Origin: Clostridia bacterium
GTDB lineage: Bacteria > Bacillota > Clostridia > Oscillospirales > Butyricicoccaceae
Assembly (NCBI GenBank): GCA_029099685.1
Contig: JAQXOO010000020.1
Span: forward strand, 18,617-82,616
Direction of reading: 5' to 3'
Length of the DNA stretch: 64,000 bases
Shown here: piece by piece, positions 51,090-59,311 of the stretch
Layout of the letters: every line of letters begins with the position of its first letter
Position numbering within the stretch: position 1 is the first letter of the stretch
The notes under the pieces: generated by a model
What the model was told of the DNA's origin: nothing
Database searches by the model: none
The model's input: the letters and a program-made list of their open reading frames with translations, nothing else
Position numbers and translations under genes: made by a program

Positions 51090-52145
51090 ATGAAGATCCT
51101 GGTGATCAATCCCGGCTCCACCTCTACCAAGATCGCCGTATATGAGGAGGAACAGCCGGCCTATACGCAAACCATCCAGCATGAGGCCGCCGAGCTGGCG
51201 CCCTTTGCCCACGTGTCGGACCAGCTGGGCTACCGCCTGGGCATGATCCGGACCGCTCTGGACAAGGCGGGCATCCGGCTGTCCGACCTGGACGCCGTCA
51301 GCGCCCGGGGCGGCTTTACCAAACCGGTGCAGGCCGGCACCTACCGGGTGGACGGGGACGTGGTGGAGGCTATGTACCACGCCCGGAAGGAGCACGCCGC
51401 CAATCTGGGCAGCCTGCTGGCCTGGGAGCTGACCCGGGGCACGGACATCCCCGCCTTTTTCGTGGACCCGGTGTCGGTGGACGAGCTGGAGGATGTGGCC
51501 CGGGTGACGGGCTTCGCCCCCATGGAGCGGGTGAGCTTTTTCCACGCCCTGAACCACCGCAGCATGGGGCGGAAGGCGGCGGCCATGCTGGGCACCACCT
51601 ATGAAAACTGCAATCTCATCATCTGCCACCTGGGCGGCGGCGTCACGTCCGCGGCCCACCGGAAGGGACGGGCGGTGGAGGTGTGCAACATCTTTGACGA
51701 GGGCTGCTTCTCCATGGACCGGGCCGGCGGCCTGCCGGTGCGGCAGGTGGTGGAGCTGTGCTTCTCCGGCGCCGGCAAGGAGGACATCCTGCACCGGCTG
51801 GAGACCAATTCCGGCATAGTGTCCTATCTGGGCACCCGGGACTTCCGGGTGGTGGAGCGCCGGGCCTTTGAGGAGCAGGACCCCCTGGCCCGCCGGGTCT
51901 TTGACGCGCTGGCCTATCAGCTCAGCCGGGACATCGGCTCCCTGGCCGCCGTGCTGCGGTTCCAGGTGGACGCCATCGTGCTCACCGGCGGCATGGCCTA
52001 TTCCCAGCGGCTCACCGACGCGGTGAAGGGCTATGTGGAAAAGATCGCGCCGGTGCTGGTGCTGCCCGGAGAAAACGAGATGCTGTCCCTGGCCCAGGGC
52101 GCTTTGCGGGTGCTCCACGGCCGGGAGCAGGCCAAAAAGTTCTGA
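51090..52145 (+). CDS. buk: Butyrate kinase
   Basis: 351 residues, standard. An acetokinase-superfamily enzyme converting butyryl-phosphate plus ADP to butyrate plus ATP, or acting on branched-chain acids. Landmarks: LVINPGSTSTKIAVYE phosphate loop, SARGGF, CHLGGGVTSAAHRKGRAVE, SMDRAGGLPV, and IVLTGGMAYS. No ptb gene is adjacent in the window, so the acyl-phosphate source lies elsewhere. RBS GCAGGAGG and a near-consensus promoter suggest strong expression. The Cof-like HAD gene follows at 32 bases. Confidence 0.95.
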   Translation: MKILVINPGSTSTKIAVYEEEQPAYTQTIQHEAAELAPFAHVSDQLGYRLGMIRTALDKAGIRLSDLDAVSARGGFTKPVQAGTYRVDGDVVEAMYHARKEHAANLGSLLAWELTRGTDIPAFFVDPVSVDELEDVARVTGFAPMERVSFFHALNHRSMGRKAAAMLGTTYENCNLIICHLGGGVTSAAHRKGRAVEVCNIFDEGCFSMDRAGGLPVRQVVELCFSGAGKEDILHRLETNSGIVSYLGTRDFRVVERRAFEEQDPLARRVFDALAYQLSRDIGSLAAVLRFQVDAIVLTGGMAYSQRLTDAVKGYVEKIAPVLVLPGENEMLSLAQGALRVLHGREQAKKF

Positions 52146-52177
52146 AGCGCCGCCCGGGCAAGGAAAGGAACCCGATC

Positions 52178-52972
52178 ATGATCAAACTCATCGCCACCGA
52201 CCTGGACAACACCCTGCTGGATGCCCGGGGGACCATCCCTGAAAGCACCGCCGCCCTGCTGCGGCAGGCCGGGGAACAGGGGGTGCGCACCGCCGTAGCC
52301 ACCGGCCGCTGCTATCCCTCGGCCCTGGCGGCGGCCCGCGCCATCGGCGCGCAGACCCCCATCATCTGCTACAACGGCTCGCTGATCCGGCAGGGGGACA
52401 CCGGCGAGACCCTGGCCCGGCACCTCATCGGGCCGGAGGACATCCTGCCCCTGTCGGATTACTGCCACCGGGAGGGGCTCTACCTGCAGCTTTACGGCCC
52501 CGACGACGCCCTGGTCATCGAGGAGATGTGCGACGGGGCGCGGCTGGACCCGGACCTGCCGGTGGCGGGCTTCCGGGAGGTGGGCGACTTTCGCCGTTGC
52601 GCGGACCTTCAGCCCACCCCCAAGATGCTCATCGTGGAGCAGCCGGAGCAGGTGTCCGCCCGGCTGAAAGACCTGGGGGCGCGCTTCCCCCGGCTGTCCT
52701 TTTCCCAGTCCCAGCCCTGGCTCATCGAGGTCATGCCCCTGGGCGCGGACAAGGGACGGGCGCTGGAGCGGCTTGCGTCCCTGCTGGGCCTGGACCGGAG
52801 CCAGGTGATGGCCCTGGGGGACAACACCAACGACCTGCCCATGATCCGATGGGCGGGCTGCGGCGTGGCGGTGGGCAATTCCGCCGAGGCGCTCAAGGCC
52901 GAGGCGGACTATGTGTGCGCGGCCCAGCGCTCCCTGGGGGTGGAGGAGGCCCTGCGGAAGTTCGTTCTGTAA
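52178..52972 (+). CDS. Cof-type HAD-IIB family hydrolase
   Basis: 264 residues. It is a cytosolic phosphatase of sugar- or cofactor-phosphates. HAD motif I is ATDLDNTLLD at the N-terminus, followed by the AVATGRCY motif II, a C2B cap (about 80-190), and the GADKGRALERL motif III lysine and MALGDNTNDLPMIRWAG motif IV. Substrate unknown. It is downstream of buk, possibly cotranscribed. Confidence 0.93.
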   Translation: MIKLIATDLDNTLLDARGTIPESTAALLRQAGEQGVRTAVATGRCYPSALAAARAIGAQTPIICYNGSLIRQGDTGETLARHLIGPEDILPLSDYCHREGLYLQLYGPDDALVIEEMCDGARLDPDLPVAGFREVGDFRRCADLQPTPKMLIVEQPEQVSARLKDLGARFPRLSFSQSQPWLIEVMPLGADKGRALERLASLLGLDRSQVMALGDNTNDLPMIRWAGCGVAVGNSAEALKAEADYVCAAQRSLGVEEALRKFVL

Positions 52973-52975
52973 CGG

Positions 52976-53000
52976 AAAAAGCCCCGGACCCTCCGGGGCC
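52976..53000. terminator. Hairpin after the HAD gene
   Basis: GCCCCGGA CCC TCCGGGGC with an A-run in front. Its T-run lies on the minus strand, so it could stop minus-strand transcription entering this region as well as stall plus-strand transcripts. Confidence 0.55.
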
Positions 53001-53017
53001 GGAAACCATAGGTTGTA

Positions 53018-53117
53018 AAAGGTCCCATTTGGCGGTCGCATGGCAGCGCCGCCCGGACATACGCAAAGTATGCCCGGGGCGCGGCGCCCTGTTTCCGGCG
53101 CAAATGGGACTTTTTTT
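53018..53117. repeat. Long nested palindrome ending in a T-run
   Basis: Outer arms AGGTCCCATTTG (53020-53031) and CAAATGGGACTT (53101-53112) close a structure whose interior holds a second palindrome built on GCGCCGCCCGGACATAC (about 53046-53062) and GTATGCCCGGGGCGC (about 53068-53082). Six T's follow. It does not encode a protein. It could be a MITE-like repeat or a large terminator. Confidence 0.6.
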
Positions 53118-53235
53118 CGGCGCGTTCCGGCCCTGCGGGCGGAGGAATGCCCGAAAAACCGCAGGTTTCCGTGCCGCAAGGGGGGTCTTTTGGGGGATCT
53201 TTTTGCTCCGGGGCGTCCGGCGGCCCGGGGGACGC

Positions 53236-53691
53236 TTACTGGTACATCCCGTTGGCCTGCATATAGTCGAACAGCATCTTGCCGTGCTGCTGCTCCTCCT
53301 GCTGGATGTGGCTGAGCACATTGCGGGCGGCCCCGTCCTTGAACTCAAAGACGCAGGTATCGTACAGGGCGGAAACGTGCTTTTCCCCGGCCAGCACATC
53401 AGAGCACAGGAAGCAGTCGTTCTGCTTTTCCTTGCTGTCGCCGGAATAGGCGGCGGTGAAGCTGGGCGCCTGCAGATTGCAGCTGCCGCCGGACATCTGG
53501 GGAACGGTCCCCTGTTCCATCTGGCGGATGGTCTGCAGGTGCTGCTGCTCATTCTGGGCCAGCTGGGAGAACAGGTTTTTCAGCTGGGGGTCGGCGGCGG
53601 CCTCTGCGTGGCGGGTGTATTTGTCCACGCACAGCTGCTCCTGCCCCTTCAGGTCCTTGAGAAGGTCGGTCTCTTTCTGGGTCCACTGCAT
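53236..53691 (-). CDS. Spore coat protein, ferritin-like (CotF family)
   Basis: 151 residues, all-helical. Pairs of metal-type Glu/His motifs (LFSQLAQNEQQHLQTI and LSHIQQEEQQHGKMLF) define the ferritin-like coat protein family found in clostridial spore formers. Three Cys in the middle (CNLQ, CFLC) are extra. RBS GAGGTGA lies inside the base of the hairpin at 53701-53723, which may limit translation when folded. It suggests a sporulating host. Confidence 0.85.
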   Translation of the reverse strand: MQWTQKETDLLKDLKGQEQLCVDKYTRHAEAAADPQLKNLFSQLAQNEQQHLQTIRQMEQGTVPQMSGGSCNLQAPSFTAAYSGDSKEKQNDCFLCSDVLAGEKHVSALYDTCVFEFKDGAARNVLSHIQQEEQQHGKMLFDYMQANGMYQ

Positions 53692-53700
53692 AATAAATCA

Positions 53701-53723
53701 CCTCGGCCCTATTGTGGCCGAGG
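53701..53723 (-). terminator. Hairpin between flavodiiron and coat genes
   Basis: CCTCGGCC CTATTGT GGCCGAGG, 28 bases past the flavodiiron stop and overlapping the coat RBS. There is no real T-run, so it may be a translation-affecting structure instead of a terminator. Confidence 0.5.
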
Positions 53724-53751
53724 TGATGGCAATTTATGCGGGAAATACCGG

Positions 53752-55185
53752 TTATTTCATGCTCTCGGTGATGGCGGTGGCCATGGCGTCGATCTCCTCC
53801 AGCTGCGCCTGCTTCAGGGTGGACAGCAGCGTCAGCTTTTTGGGCAGCACATGGTTGCCGGAGCCGGTGAGCAGCTCGTCCATCTTCCGGGCGGCGGCGG
53901 GCGCCCAGGAGCCGTTTTCCACCAGGGCCACGGTGCGGCCCTTCAGGCCGTGGTGCTTAAGCTGCAGGATCAGGTTCTCCATGTGGGGGAACAGGTCGCC
54001 GTTATAGGTGACGGAAGCCAGCACCAGATGGCTGGCGCGGAAGGCCTCGCTGATGACATAGGAAGCGTGGGTGCGGGACAGGTCCATCAGCCGCACGCTG
54101 CGCACGCCTCTGGCGCTGAGGGCGTTGGCCAGGGCCTGGCAGGCCAGCTCGGTGCCGCCGTAGATGGAGGCGTAGGCGATGACCACGCCGGTCTCTTCGG
54201 GGGTATAGGTGCTCCACTTCTGATACTTGTCCAGCAGGGCGCCCAGGTCCTGCCGCCAGACGGGACCGTGGAGGGGGCAGATGCGGCTGACGCCCAGGCC
54301 GGCGGCCTTGTTCAAAAGCTGCTGCACCGGGCCGCCGTATTTGCCCACGATGTTGGTGTAGTACCGCCGGTATTCGTCCATGGGGAAGTTCCCCTGGTCG
54401 GCGAACAGGTTGCCGTCCAGCGCGCCGAAGGTGCCGAAGGCGTCGGCGGAGAACAGCGTCTGGGAGGTGCGGTCATAGGTGACCATCACCTCGGGCCAGT
54501 GGACCATGGGGGCGGTGTGGAAGGACAGAATGTGCTTGCCCACCATCATGGAAACGCCGTCCCGCACCTCCTGCACCCGGCCGGACAGCTGGGGGCCGAA
54601 GAACTGGCCGATCATCTTTTTGGCGGCGGCGGTGCAGATGGCCTGGCACTTGGGCCAGCGGCGCAGTACCTCGCCCAGGGTGGCGGCGTGGTCGGGCTCC
54701 ATATGCTGGATCACCAGATAATCCAGGGGGCGGCCGTTCAGCAGGGTCTCCACACTGCGGAGAAAGACCTCCCGCACAGACTGGTCCACGGTGTCGAACA
54801 AAACGGTGCTGCGGTCCAGCAGCAGATAGCTGTTATAGGACATGCCGTCGGGCACGGGATACTGCTTTTCAAACCAGTCGGCGCTGCGGTCGCTGGCGCC
54901 CACATACCAGATGTCGTCGCACACCTGGCGGAAGATGGGGGCCACCAGCTGGCCGGGGTCGGCGGCGGGCTGCTGGGGCTGGGCCGCGGGCTTTGCCTGG
55001 CCGGAGAGCACATCGTTCAGAAAAGCCTCCACCCGGTCGGTGCAGCTTCCGCAGAAAGCGGTGGCACGGGTGGCTTCACGAAGGTCATCCACTGTTTTCG
55101 CTCCGGCGGCCACCGCGTCGGCAATGTCGCCGCAGGTGACGCGGGCGCAGGAACAGATAACTTTTCCGGGATCATATTCAGACAT
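53752..55185 (-). CDS. Flavodiiron protein with N-terminal BFD-like [2Fe-2S] domain
   Basis: 477 residues. The first 60 residues form a BFD-like domain with Cys11-x-Cys13 and Cys45-x2-Cys48. A Pro/Ala/Gln linker leads to the metallo-beta-lactamase diiron domain (about 80-325) with ligands in HMEPDH, MVHWPEV, SADAFG and CPLHGP, and a flavodoxin domain (about 335-477; VVIAYASIYGGTE). It would reduce O2 to water or NO to N2O in an anaerobe; the fused cluster may pass electrons in without a separate rubredoxin. ATG 55185 follows AAAAGGAG. Monocistronic. Confidence 0.9.
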   Translation of the reverse strand: MSEYDPGKVICSCARVTCGDIADAVAAGAKTVDDLREATRATAFCGSCTDRVEAFLNDVLSGQAKPAAQPQQPAADPGQLVAPIFRQVCDDIWYVGASDRSADWFEKQYPVPDGMSYNSYLLLDRSTVLFDTVDQSVREVFLRSVETLLNGRPLDYLVIQHMEPDHAATLGEVLRRWPKCQAICTAAAKKMIGQFFGPQLSGRVQEVRDGVSMMVGKHILSFHTAPMVHWPEVMVTYDRTSQTLFSADAFGTFGALDGNLFADQGNFPMDEYRRYYTNIVGKYGGPVQQLLNKAAGLGVSRICPLHGPVWRQDLGALLDKYQKWSTYTPEETGVVIAYASIYGGTELACQALANALSARGVRSVRLMDLSRTHASYVISEAFRASHLVLASVTYNGDLFPHMENLILQLKHHGLKGRTVALVENGSWAPAAARKMDELLTGSGNHVLPKKLTLLSTLKQAQLEEIDAMATAITESMK

Positions 55186-55257
55186 GGGAAAGACTCCTTT
55201 TACGAAAAAAATTTGGTTTGTCAAAAGCATGATAGCACCGGCGGCCCGCCCAGTCAA

Positions 55258-55286
55258 TTGCATTTTGCGTAAAAATACAGTATAAT
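55258..55286 (+). promoter_or_regulatory. Sigma-A promoter of the LOG gene
   Basis: TTGCAT at 55258-55263, 17-base spacer, perfect TATAAT at 55281-55286. Confidence 0.7.
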
Positions 55287-55327
55287 GATAAAAACTTCCC
55301 GGCAGGGCGGGAGAGGAGTATACGTCC

Positions 55328-55888
55328 ATGGTCATTTGTTTATACGGCGCGTCCAGCCAGAATATCCATCCGGATTATACGGCGGGGGTGGAGGCCTTCG
55401 GCCGGGAGATCGGCAGGCGGGGGCACACGCTGCTGTTCGGCGGCGGAGACAAGGGCCTGATGGGCGCCGCCGCCCGGGGCGTCAAGGCGGAAAAGGGCCG
55501 GGTCATCGGCGTGGCGCCGCGGTTTTTCGATGCGGATGGGGTGCTGTATCCCCACTGCGACGAGTTTGTCTATACCGACACCATGCGCCAGCGCAAGCAG
55601 ATCCTGGAGGACCGGGCCGACGCCTTCGCGGCGGTGCCCGGCGGCATCGGCACCTTTGACGAGCTGTTCGAGATCCTGACGCTGAAGCAGCTGGGCCGGC
55701 ACGCAAAGCCCGTGGCCCTGCTGAACCTGCGGGGCTATTATGACCCGCTGCTGGACCTGCTGGAGCGGGCCATCCGGGAGGGCTTTCTGAAGGAAGAATG
55801 CCGGGACCTGTGGGCGGCCTTTTCCGACGGCGCCGCTCTGCTGGACTATCTGGAGACCTGCCGGGACCGGCCGCGTTTTATGAAATGA
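55328..55888 (+). CDS. LOG-family (TIGR00730) nucleoside-monophosphate phosphoribohydrolase-like protein
   Basis: 186 residues. Rossmann-fold lysine-decarboxylase-like protein with VICLYGASS at the N-terminus, LLFGGGDKGLMGAAARG, and the signature PGGIGTFDELFEILT. Characterised LOG enzymes release the base from cytokinin or purine nucleotides; an annotation as lysine decarboxylase would be misleading. GGAGTATACGTCC precedes ATG. The gamma carbonic anhydrase gene follows after 8 bases. Confidence 0.9.
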   Translation: MVICLYGASSQNIHPDYTAGVEAFGREIGRRGHTLLFGGGDKGLMGAAARGVKAEKGRVIGVAPRFFDADGVLYPHCDEFVYTDTMRQRKQILEDRADAFAAVPGGIGTFDELFEILTLKQLGRHAKPVALLNLRGYYDPLLDLLERAIREGFLKEECRDLWAAFSDGAALLDYLETCRDRPRFMK

Positions 55889-55896
55889 GGTGCACC

Positions 55897-56403
55897 ATGA
55901 TCAAAGCTTTTGAGGGGAAGACCCCTGAGATCCACGATTCCTGCTTTGTGGCGGACAACGCCGCCGTCATCGGCGATGTGACCCTGGGCCGGGACGCCTC
56001 GGTCTGGTACGGCGCGGTGATCCGGGGCGACGCCGAGACCATCGTCATCGGCCCCGGCTCCAACATCCAGGACTGCGCCGTGCTCCACGCGGACAAGGGC
56101 TTTCGGCTGACCCTGGGCGAAGGGGTCACCGTGGGCCACAGCGCCCTGGTCCACGGGGCGGAGGTGGATGACCACGTGATCATCGGGATGCACGCCACCC
56201 TGCTCAATGGCTGCCGGGTGGGCAAAAACGCCATCATCGGCGCGGGGGCTCTGGTGCGGGAGGGGCAGGTCATCCCGGACAACGCCCTGGCGGTGGGCTG
56301 CCCCGCCAAGGTGCTGCGGCAGGTGTCGGAGGAACAGCTCCGGGACATCCGCTGGAACGCGGAGCACTATGTGGACCTGGCGAAAAAGCACCGGGCGCTG
56401 TAA
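55897..56403 (+). CDS. Gamma-class carbonic anhydrase family protein
   Basis: 168 residues of left-handed beta-helix hexapeptide repeats. The zinc His series is partly visible in VLHADKG and VGHSALVHGAEV, and NIQDCAVLH is conserved in the family. It may hydrate CO2 or act as an acyl/thioesterase-like relative (YrdA/PaaY type). ATG 55897 is taken because GAGGTGCACC precedes it; the longer reading from 55798 is out of frame with LOG and lacks support. Cotranscribed with LOG. Confidence 0.92.
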   Translation: MIKAFEGKTPEIHDSCFVADNAAVIGDVTLGRDASVWYGAVIRGDAETIVIGPGSNIQDCAVLHADKGFRLTLGEGVTVGHSALVHGAEVDDHVIIGMHATLLNGCRVGKNAIIGAGALVREGQVIPDNALAVGCPAKVLRQVSEEQLRDIRWNAEHYVDLAKKHRAL

Positions 56404-56430
56404 AAAACGCCCGCAGACGCGAAAAATGGG

Positions 56431-56463
56431 AAAAAGCGGCTCGCAGGAGCCGCTTTTTTTATT
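56431..56463. terminator. Bidirectional terminator between gamma-CA and racemase genes
   Basis: AAAAAGCGGCTC GCAG GAGCCGCTTTTTTT, serving convergent genes ending at 56403 (+) and 56459 (-). It overlaps the last bases of the racemase-like gene. Confidence 0.92.
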
Positions 56464-57535
56464 CCATATAAACCTTTTCCACGTCCTCGGACTGAAAGGC
56501 GTACAGCATGGCCTGGTAAAACAGCCGGAAAGTCAGGGCTTCGCCCACCTCCGGGGCCTGGGGACAGTCCTCCACGTCCACCACCAGGTGGTCGGAGCTG
56601 GCGCCGATGACGGAGACCCCCGGCGGGCAGATAAGCTGGGAGACCTCGCCCACGTCGCACCGGCCCACGTTCAGAATGGCCCGGGCCCGGGGACCCCGGT
56701 CGGGGGGAAGGGGCGGCGCCTCGCCGAAGCCGTTCTGGCTGCGGCCGCCCCAGGGGACGGTGGGCTTGACGTTGCGCTCGATGACCCGGGCCTCCAGCGT
56801 CAGGGTGTCGCAGCCGCAGCCGGGTACCTGGCAGCCCCACAGGTCTGGCAGGTCCCGTCCGGTGAGGATGGCCTCGCCGATGCGCAGGTGGTTGATCTCC
56901 GGAGGGAGGGCGTCCCGCAGCAGCATGGGCAGCGCCGTGGTGCTGCCACCGGAAAGAATGTCAAGCCTGCGGCCCACAGCCTGCTCCACCCGGTGAAAGG
57001 CCGCCGCCAGGGCGGCCATGTTGTCCGGAGAGGGGCTGATGCCGTAAATGTCGTTGAGGGTGCCGCCTACCCCCGCCAGGCGGATGCCCGGCAGTGCTTC
57101 CGCCGTCCGCGCCAGGGAGACCAGCGCCTCCACCGAGGGCAGGCCCTCCCGCAGGTCCCCCAGCTCGTACATCAGGATGACCCCGTGGGTCACCCCCGCG
57201 GACACAGCGGCGGCGCTGAGGGCCCACAGGGTGGCTTCCTCGGTGTTCAGGCTCAGGTCGCAGGCCCGCACCACCCGGCCGGCCTCCCGGGGCAGCGGCA
57301 TACGGATCAGCAGGGTAGAAACGCCGGGCAGCGCGGCCCGCAGCCGTTCCAGCTGGGACAGGCGGGAGGAAGCCAGCTGCCCGCAGCCGCCCTGCACCAT
57401 GGCCCGGGCCACGGCGGGGGCGCCGCAGGCCCCTTTCACCACGCCGGCCACGGAAATGCCCCGCCCGGCGCACAGACGGCACACCGCCTCCGCGTTGCGG
57501 CGGATGTGGGAGAGATTTACGATCAAGCGGGGCAT
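56459..57535 (-). CDS. Alanine/ornithine racemase-family PLP enzyme
   Basis: 358 residues. A fold-type III barrel with the PLP lysine in AGVVKGACG (about residue 34), phosphate-binding GGSTTALP, and a C-terminal beta domain with SSDHLVVDVED. It resembles the YhfX/ornithine racemase group more than canonical Alr in being shorter in the C-terminal domain and in the MPRLIVNLSHIRRNAEAV start. It could interconvert L/D ornithine, alanine or serine; specificity is open. Own promoter at 57568-57596. Confidence 0.85.
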   Translation of the reverse strand: MPRLIVNLSHIRRNAEAVCRLCAGRGISVAGVVKGACGAPAVARAMVQGGCGQLASSRLSQLERLRAALPGVSTLLIRMPLPREAGRVVRACDLSLNTEEATLWALSAAAVSAGVTHGVILMYELGDLREGLPSVEALVSLARTAEALPGIRLAGVGGTLNDIYGISPSPDNMAALAAAFHRVEQAVGRRLDILSGGSTTALPMLLRDALPPEINHLRIGEAILTGRDLPDLWGCQVPGCGCDTLTLEARVIERNVKPTVPWGGRSQNGFGEAPPLPPDRGPRARAILNVGRCDVGEVSQLICPPGVSVIGASSDHLVVDVEDCPQAPEVGEALTFRLFYQAMLYAFQSEDVEKVYME

Positions 57536-57567
57536 AGGCCACCTCCGGGAAACAAGAAGATGGTATG

Positions 57568-57596
57568 ATTATACAGGACTGCTGTATCATTTGCAA
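57568..57596 (-). promoter_or_regulatory. Sigma-A promoter of the racemase gene
   Basis: Minus strand TTGCAA (57596-57591), 17-base spacer, TATAAT (57573-57568). Confidence 0.7.
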
Positions 57597-57599
57597 GAG

Positions 57600-57627
57600 A
57601 AAAGGGGCGGCCGCGGGCCGCCCCCTG
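57600..57627 (-). terminator. Terminator of putP
   Basis: GGGGGCGGCCC / GGGCCGCCCC-like stem followed by TTTT on the minus strand, 14 bases past the putP stop. Confidence 0.8.
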
Positions 57628-57640
57628 CTGGGTGGTTTGT

Positions 57641-59170
57641 TTATTTCACGGCGCGCACGGCATCAAAGGTGTCCGTGATCTCCTGTTCAGGCGCGGGCGT
57701 GGCCAGGCTGACCACGATGATGGCCGCCAGCGACACCAGAAACGCGGGAAGCAGCTCATAGATGCCCCAGACTCCGCCCATGGGCTTGACGGCGAACTTC
57801 CACACAAAGACCATGGCGCCGCCGCTGAGCATACCCGCCAGGGCGCCCTGCCAGGTGGTGCGCTTCCAGAACAGGGCCGCCAGCATCGTGGGGCCGAAGG
57901 CGGCGCCGAAGCCCGCCCAGGCAAAGGACACGATGGTGAACACCGAGCTGTTGGGGTCCCGGGCCAGCAGGACGCCCAGCACCGCGATGACAGCCAGCGT
58001 CACCCGGGCCACCAGCATCTTCCGCTTCTGGGACAGGTCCATCCGGAACAGGCCGCACAGCAGGTCGTGGGACGCACTGGAGGAGGCGGCCAGCAGCTGG
58101 GAGTCGGCGGTGGACATGGTGGAGGCCAGGATGCCCGCCAGGATCAGTCCTGCCAGCAGCGCGGCAAGCACGCCGTGCCGGGAGATGAGCTTGGCGATGG
58201 AAACGATGATGGCCTCGGCGGCGGAGGCGCTGGAGAAGCCCTCCAGAGCGCCGGCGCTCACCATGCCGTAGCCCACGATGCCGATGAAAATGGCGATGGC
58301 CATGGAAATGACCACCCAAACGGTGCCCACCCGGCGGGAGACCTTCAGCTTGTCCGCGTCTTCAATGGCCATGAACCGCAGCAGGATGTGGGGCATACCG
58401 AAATAGCCCAGGCCCCAGGCCATGGTGGAGACAATGGTCAGCAGGCCGTAGGAGACGGTCTCGCCGGTGAGAACGTTGCCCATGGCGTCCAGCCGCAGGT
58501 ATCCGGCCACCCGGCCGGCGTTGTCCAGCACGGCTCCCATGCCGCCGGCAGAGGACACGCCGAACACCAGCACCGCCGCCAGGGCGACGGTCATGATGAC
58601 GGATTGGATCAGGTCGGTGACGGAAGCGGCCCAAAAGCCGCCCAGAACGGTGTAGCCCACGATGATGACGGCGCTCACCGCCATGCACAGCGCATAGTCC
58701 CAGCCGAACAGCGTGGAAAACAGCTTGCCGCAGGCGGCGAAGCCGGAGGCGGTGTAGGGCACGAAAAACACCAGGATGACCAGGGCCGCCAGACCCTGCA
58801 GCAGCCGCCGCCTGTCTCCGAACCGCTTGGTGAAGAACTCGGGCACGGTGATGGCGCCCAGCTCAGCGCTGTAGCGGCGCAGGCGCTTGGCGACCAGCAG
58901 CCAGTTGAGATAGGTGCCCAGCGCCAGGCCCGCCGCCGTCCAGAAGGGGTCGGCCAGGCCGTTGAAAAAGGCCAGTCCGGGCAGGCCCATCAGCAGCCAG
59001 GAGCTCATGTCCGAGGCCTCGGCGCTCATGGCGGTGACATAGGGGCCCAGCTTGCGGCCGCCCAGGTAAAAATCATCGGCGCTGGTGTTCCGCCTGGTGT
59101 ACCACAGGCCCACGCCCACCATGAATAACAGATAAAAAACGATGGAGATCAGAATGCAGATGTTTGCCAT
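57641..59170 (-). CDS. putP: Sodium/proline symporter
   Basis: 509 residues, thirteen-helix SSS-family transporter. Landmarks: SADDFYLGGRKLGPYVTAMSAEASDMSSWLLMG (part), ITVPEFFTKRFGD, YTASGFAACGKLF, GYTVLGGFWAASVTDLIQ with the signature GG(F/W)xA, and ISRHGVLAALLAGLILAGILASTMSTADSQLL (part) for the Na2 region. It imports proline with Na+. It has a minus-strand -10 (TATACT) near 59203-59208 and a palindrome CAGAA-N4-TTCTG at 59232-59245 that may be an operator. Confidence 0.93.
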   Translation of the reverse strand: MANICILISIVFYLLFMVGVGLWYTRRNTSADDFYLGGRKLGPYVTAMSAEASDMSSWLLMGLPGLAFFNGLADPFWTAAGLALGTYLNWLLVAKRLRRYSAELGAITVPEFFTKRFGDRRRLLQGLAALVILVFFVPYTASGFAACGKLFSTLFGWDYALCMAVSAVIIVGYTVLGGFWAASVTDLIQSVIMTVALAAVLVFGVSSAGGMGAVLDNAGRVAGYLRLDAMGNVLTGETVSYGLLTIVSTMAWGLGYFGMPHILLRFMAIEDADKLKVSRRVGTVWVVISMAIAIFIGIVGYGMVSAGALEGFSSASAAEAIIVSIAKLISRHGVLAALLAGLILAGILASTMSTADSQLLAASSSASHDLLCGLFRMDLSQKRKMLVARVTLAVIAVLGVLLARDPNSSVFTIVSFAWAGFGAAFGPTMLAALFWKRTTWQGALAGMLSGGAMVFVWKFAVKPMGGVWGIYELLPAFLVSLAAIIVVSLATPAPEQEITDTFDAVRAVK

Positions 59171-59231
59171 ATGTGCGTCCTCCCTGGAGTTGATGGGCCG
59201 AGTATAGCATAAACAAAATTAGACTGCAATA

Positions 59232-59245
59232 CAGAATGCGTTCTG
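59232..59245. promoter_or_regulatory. Candidate operator palindrome upstream of putP
   Basis: CAGAA TGCG TTCTG, near the putP promoter and between putP and the TetR gene; a possible TetR-family binding site. Inference only. Confidence 0.3.
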
Positions 59246-59261
59246 AACGAAAAAAGAAAAA

Positions 59262-59303
59262 ACAGCCGAAAAAGCATTGTAATTACAAGTTTTTTCGGCT
59301 GTA
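59262..59303. terminator. Terminator after the TetR gene
   Basis: CAGCCGAAAAA ... TTTTTTCGGCTG arms separated by about 18 bases with an inner TTGTAATTACAA palindrome. A and T runs on either strand; it lies just past the TetR stop (59312). Confidence 0.75.
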
Positions 59304-59311
59304 CGGTATTT

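Noticed and set aside
55798..55896. N-terminal extension of the gamma carbonic anhydrase
   Set aside because: It lies within the LOG gene in another frame; the ATG at 55897 has its own RBS and matches the family start.
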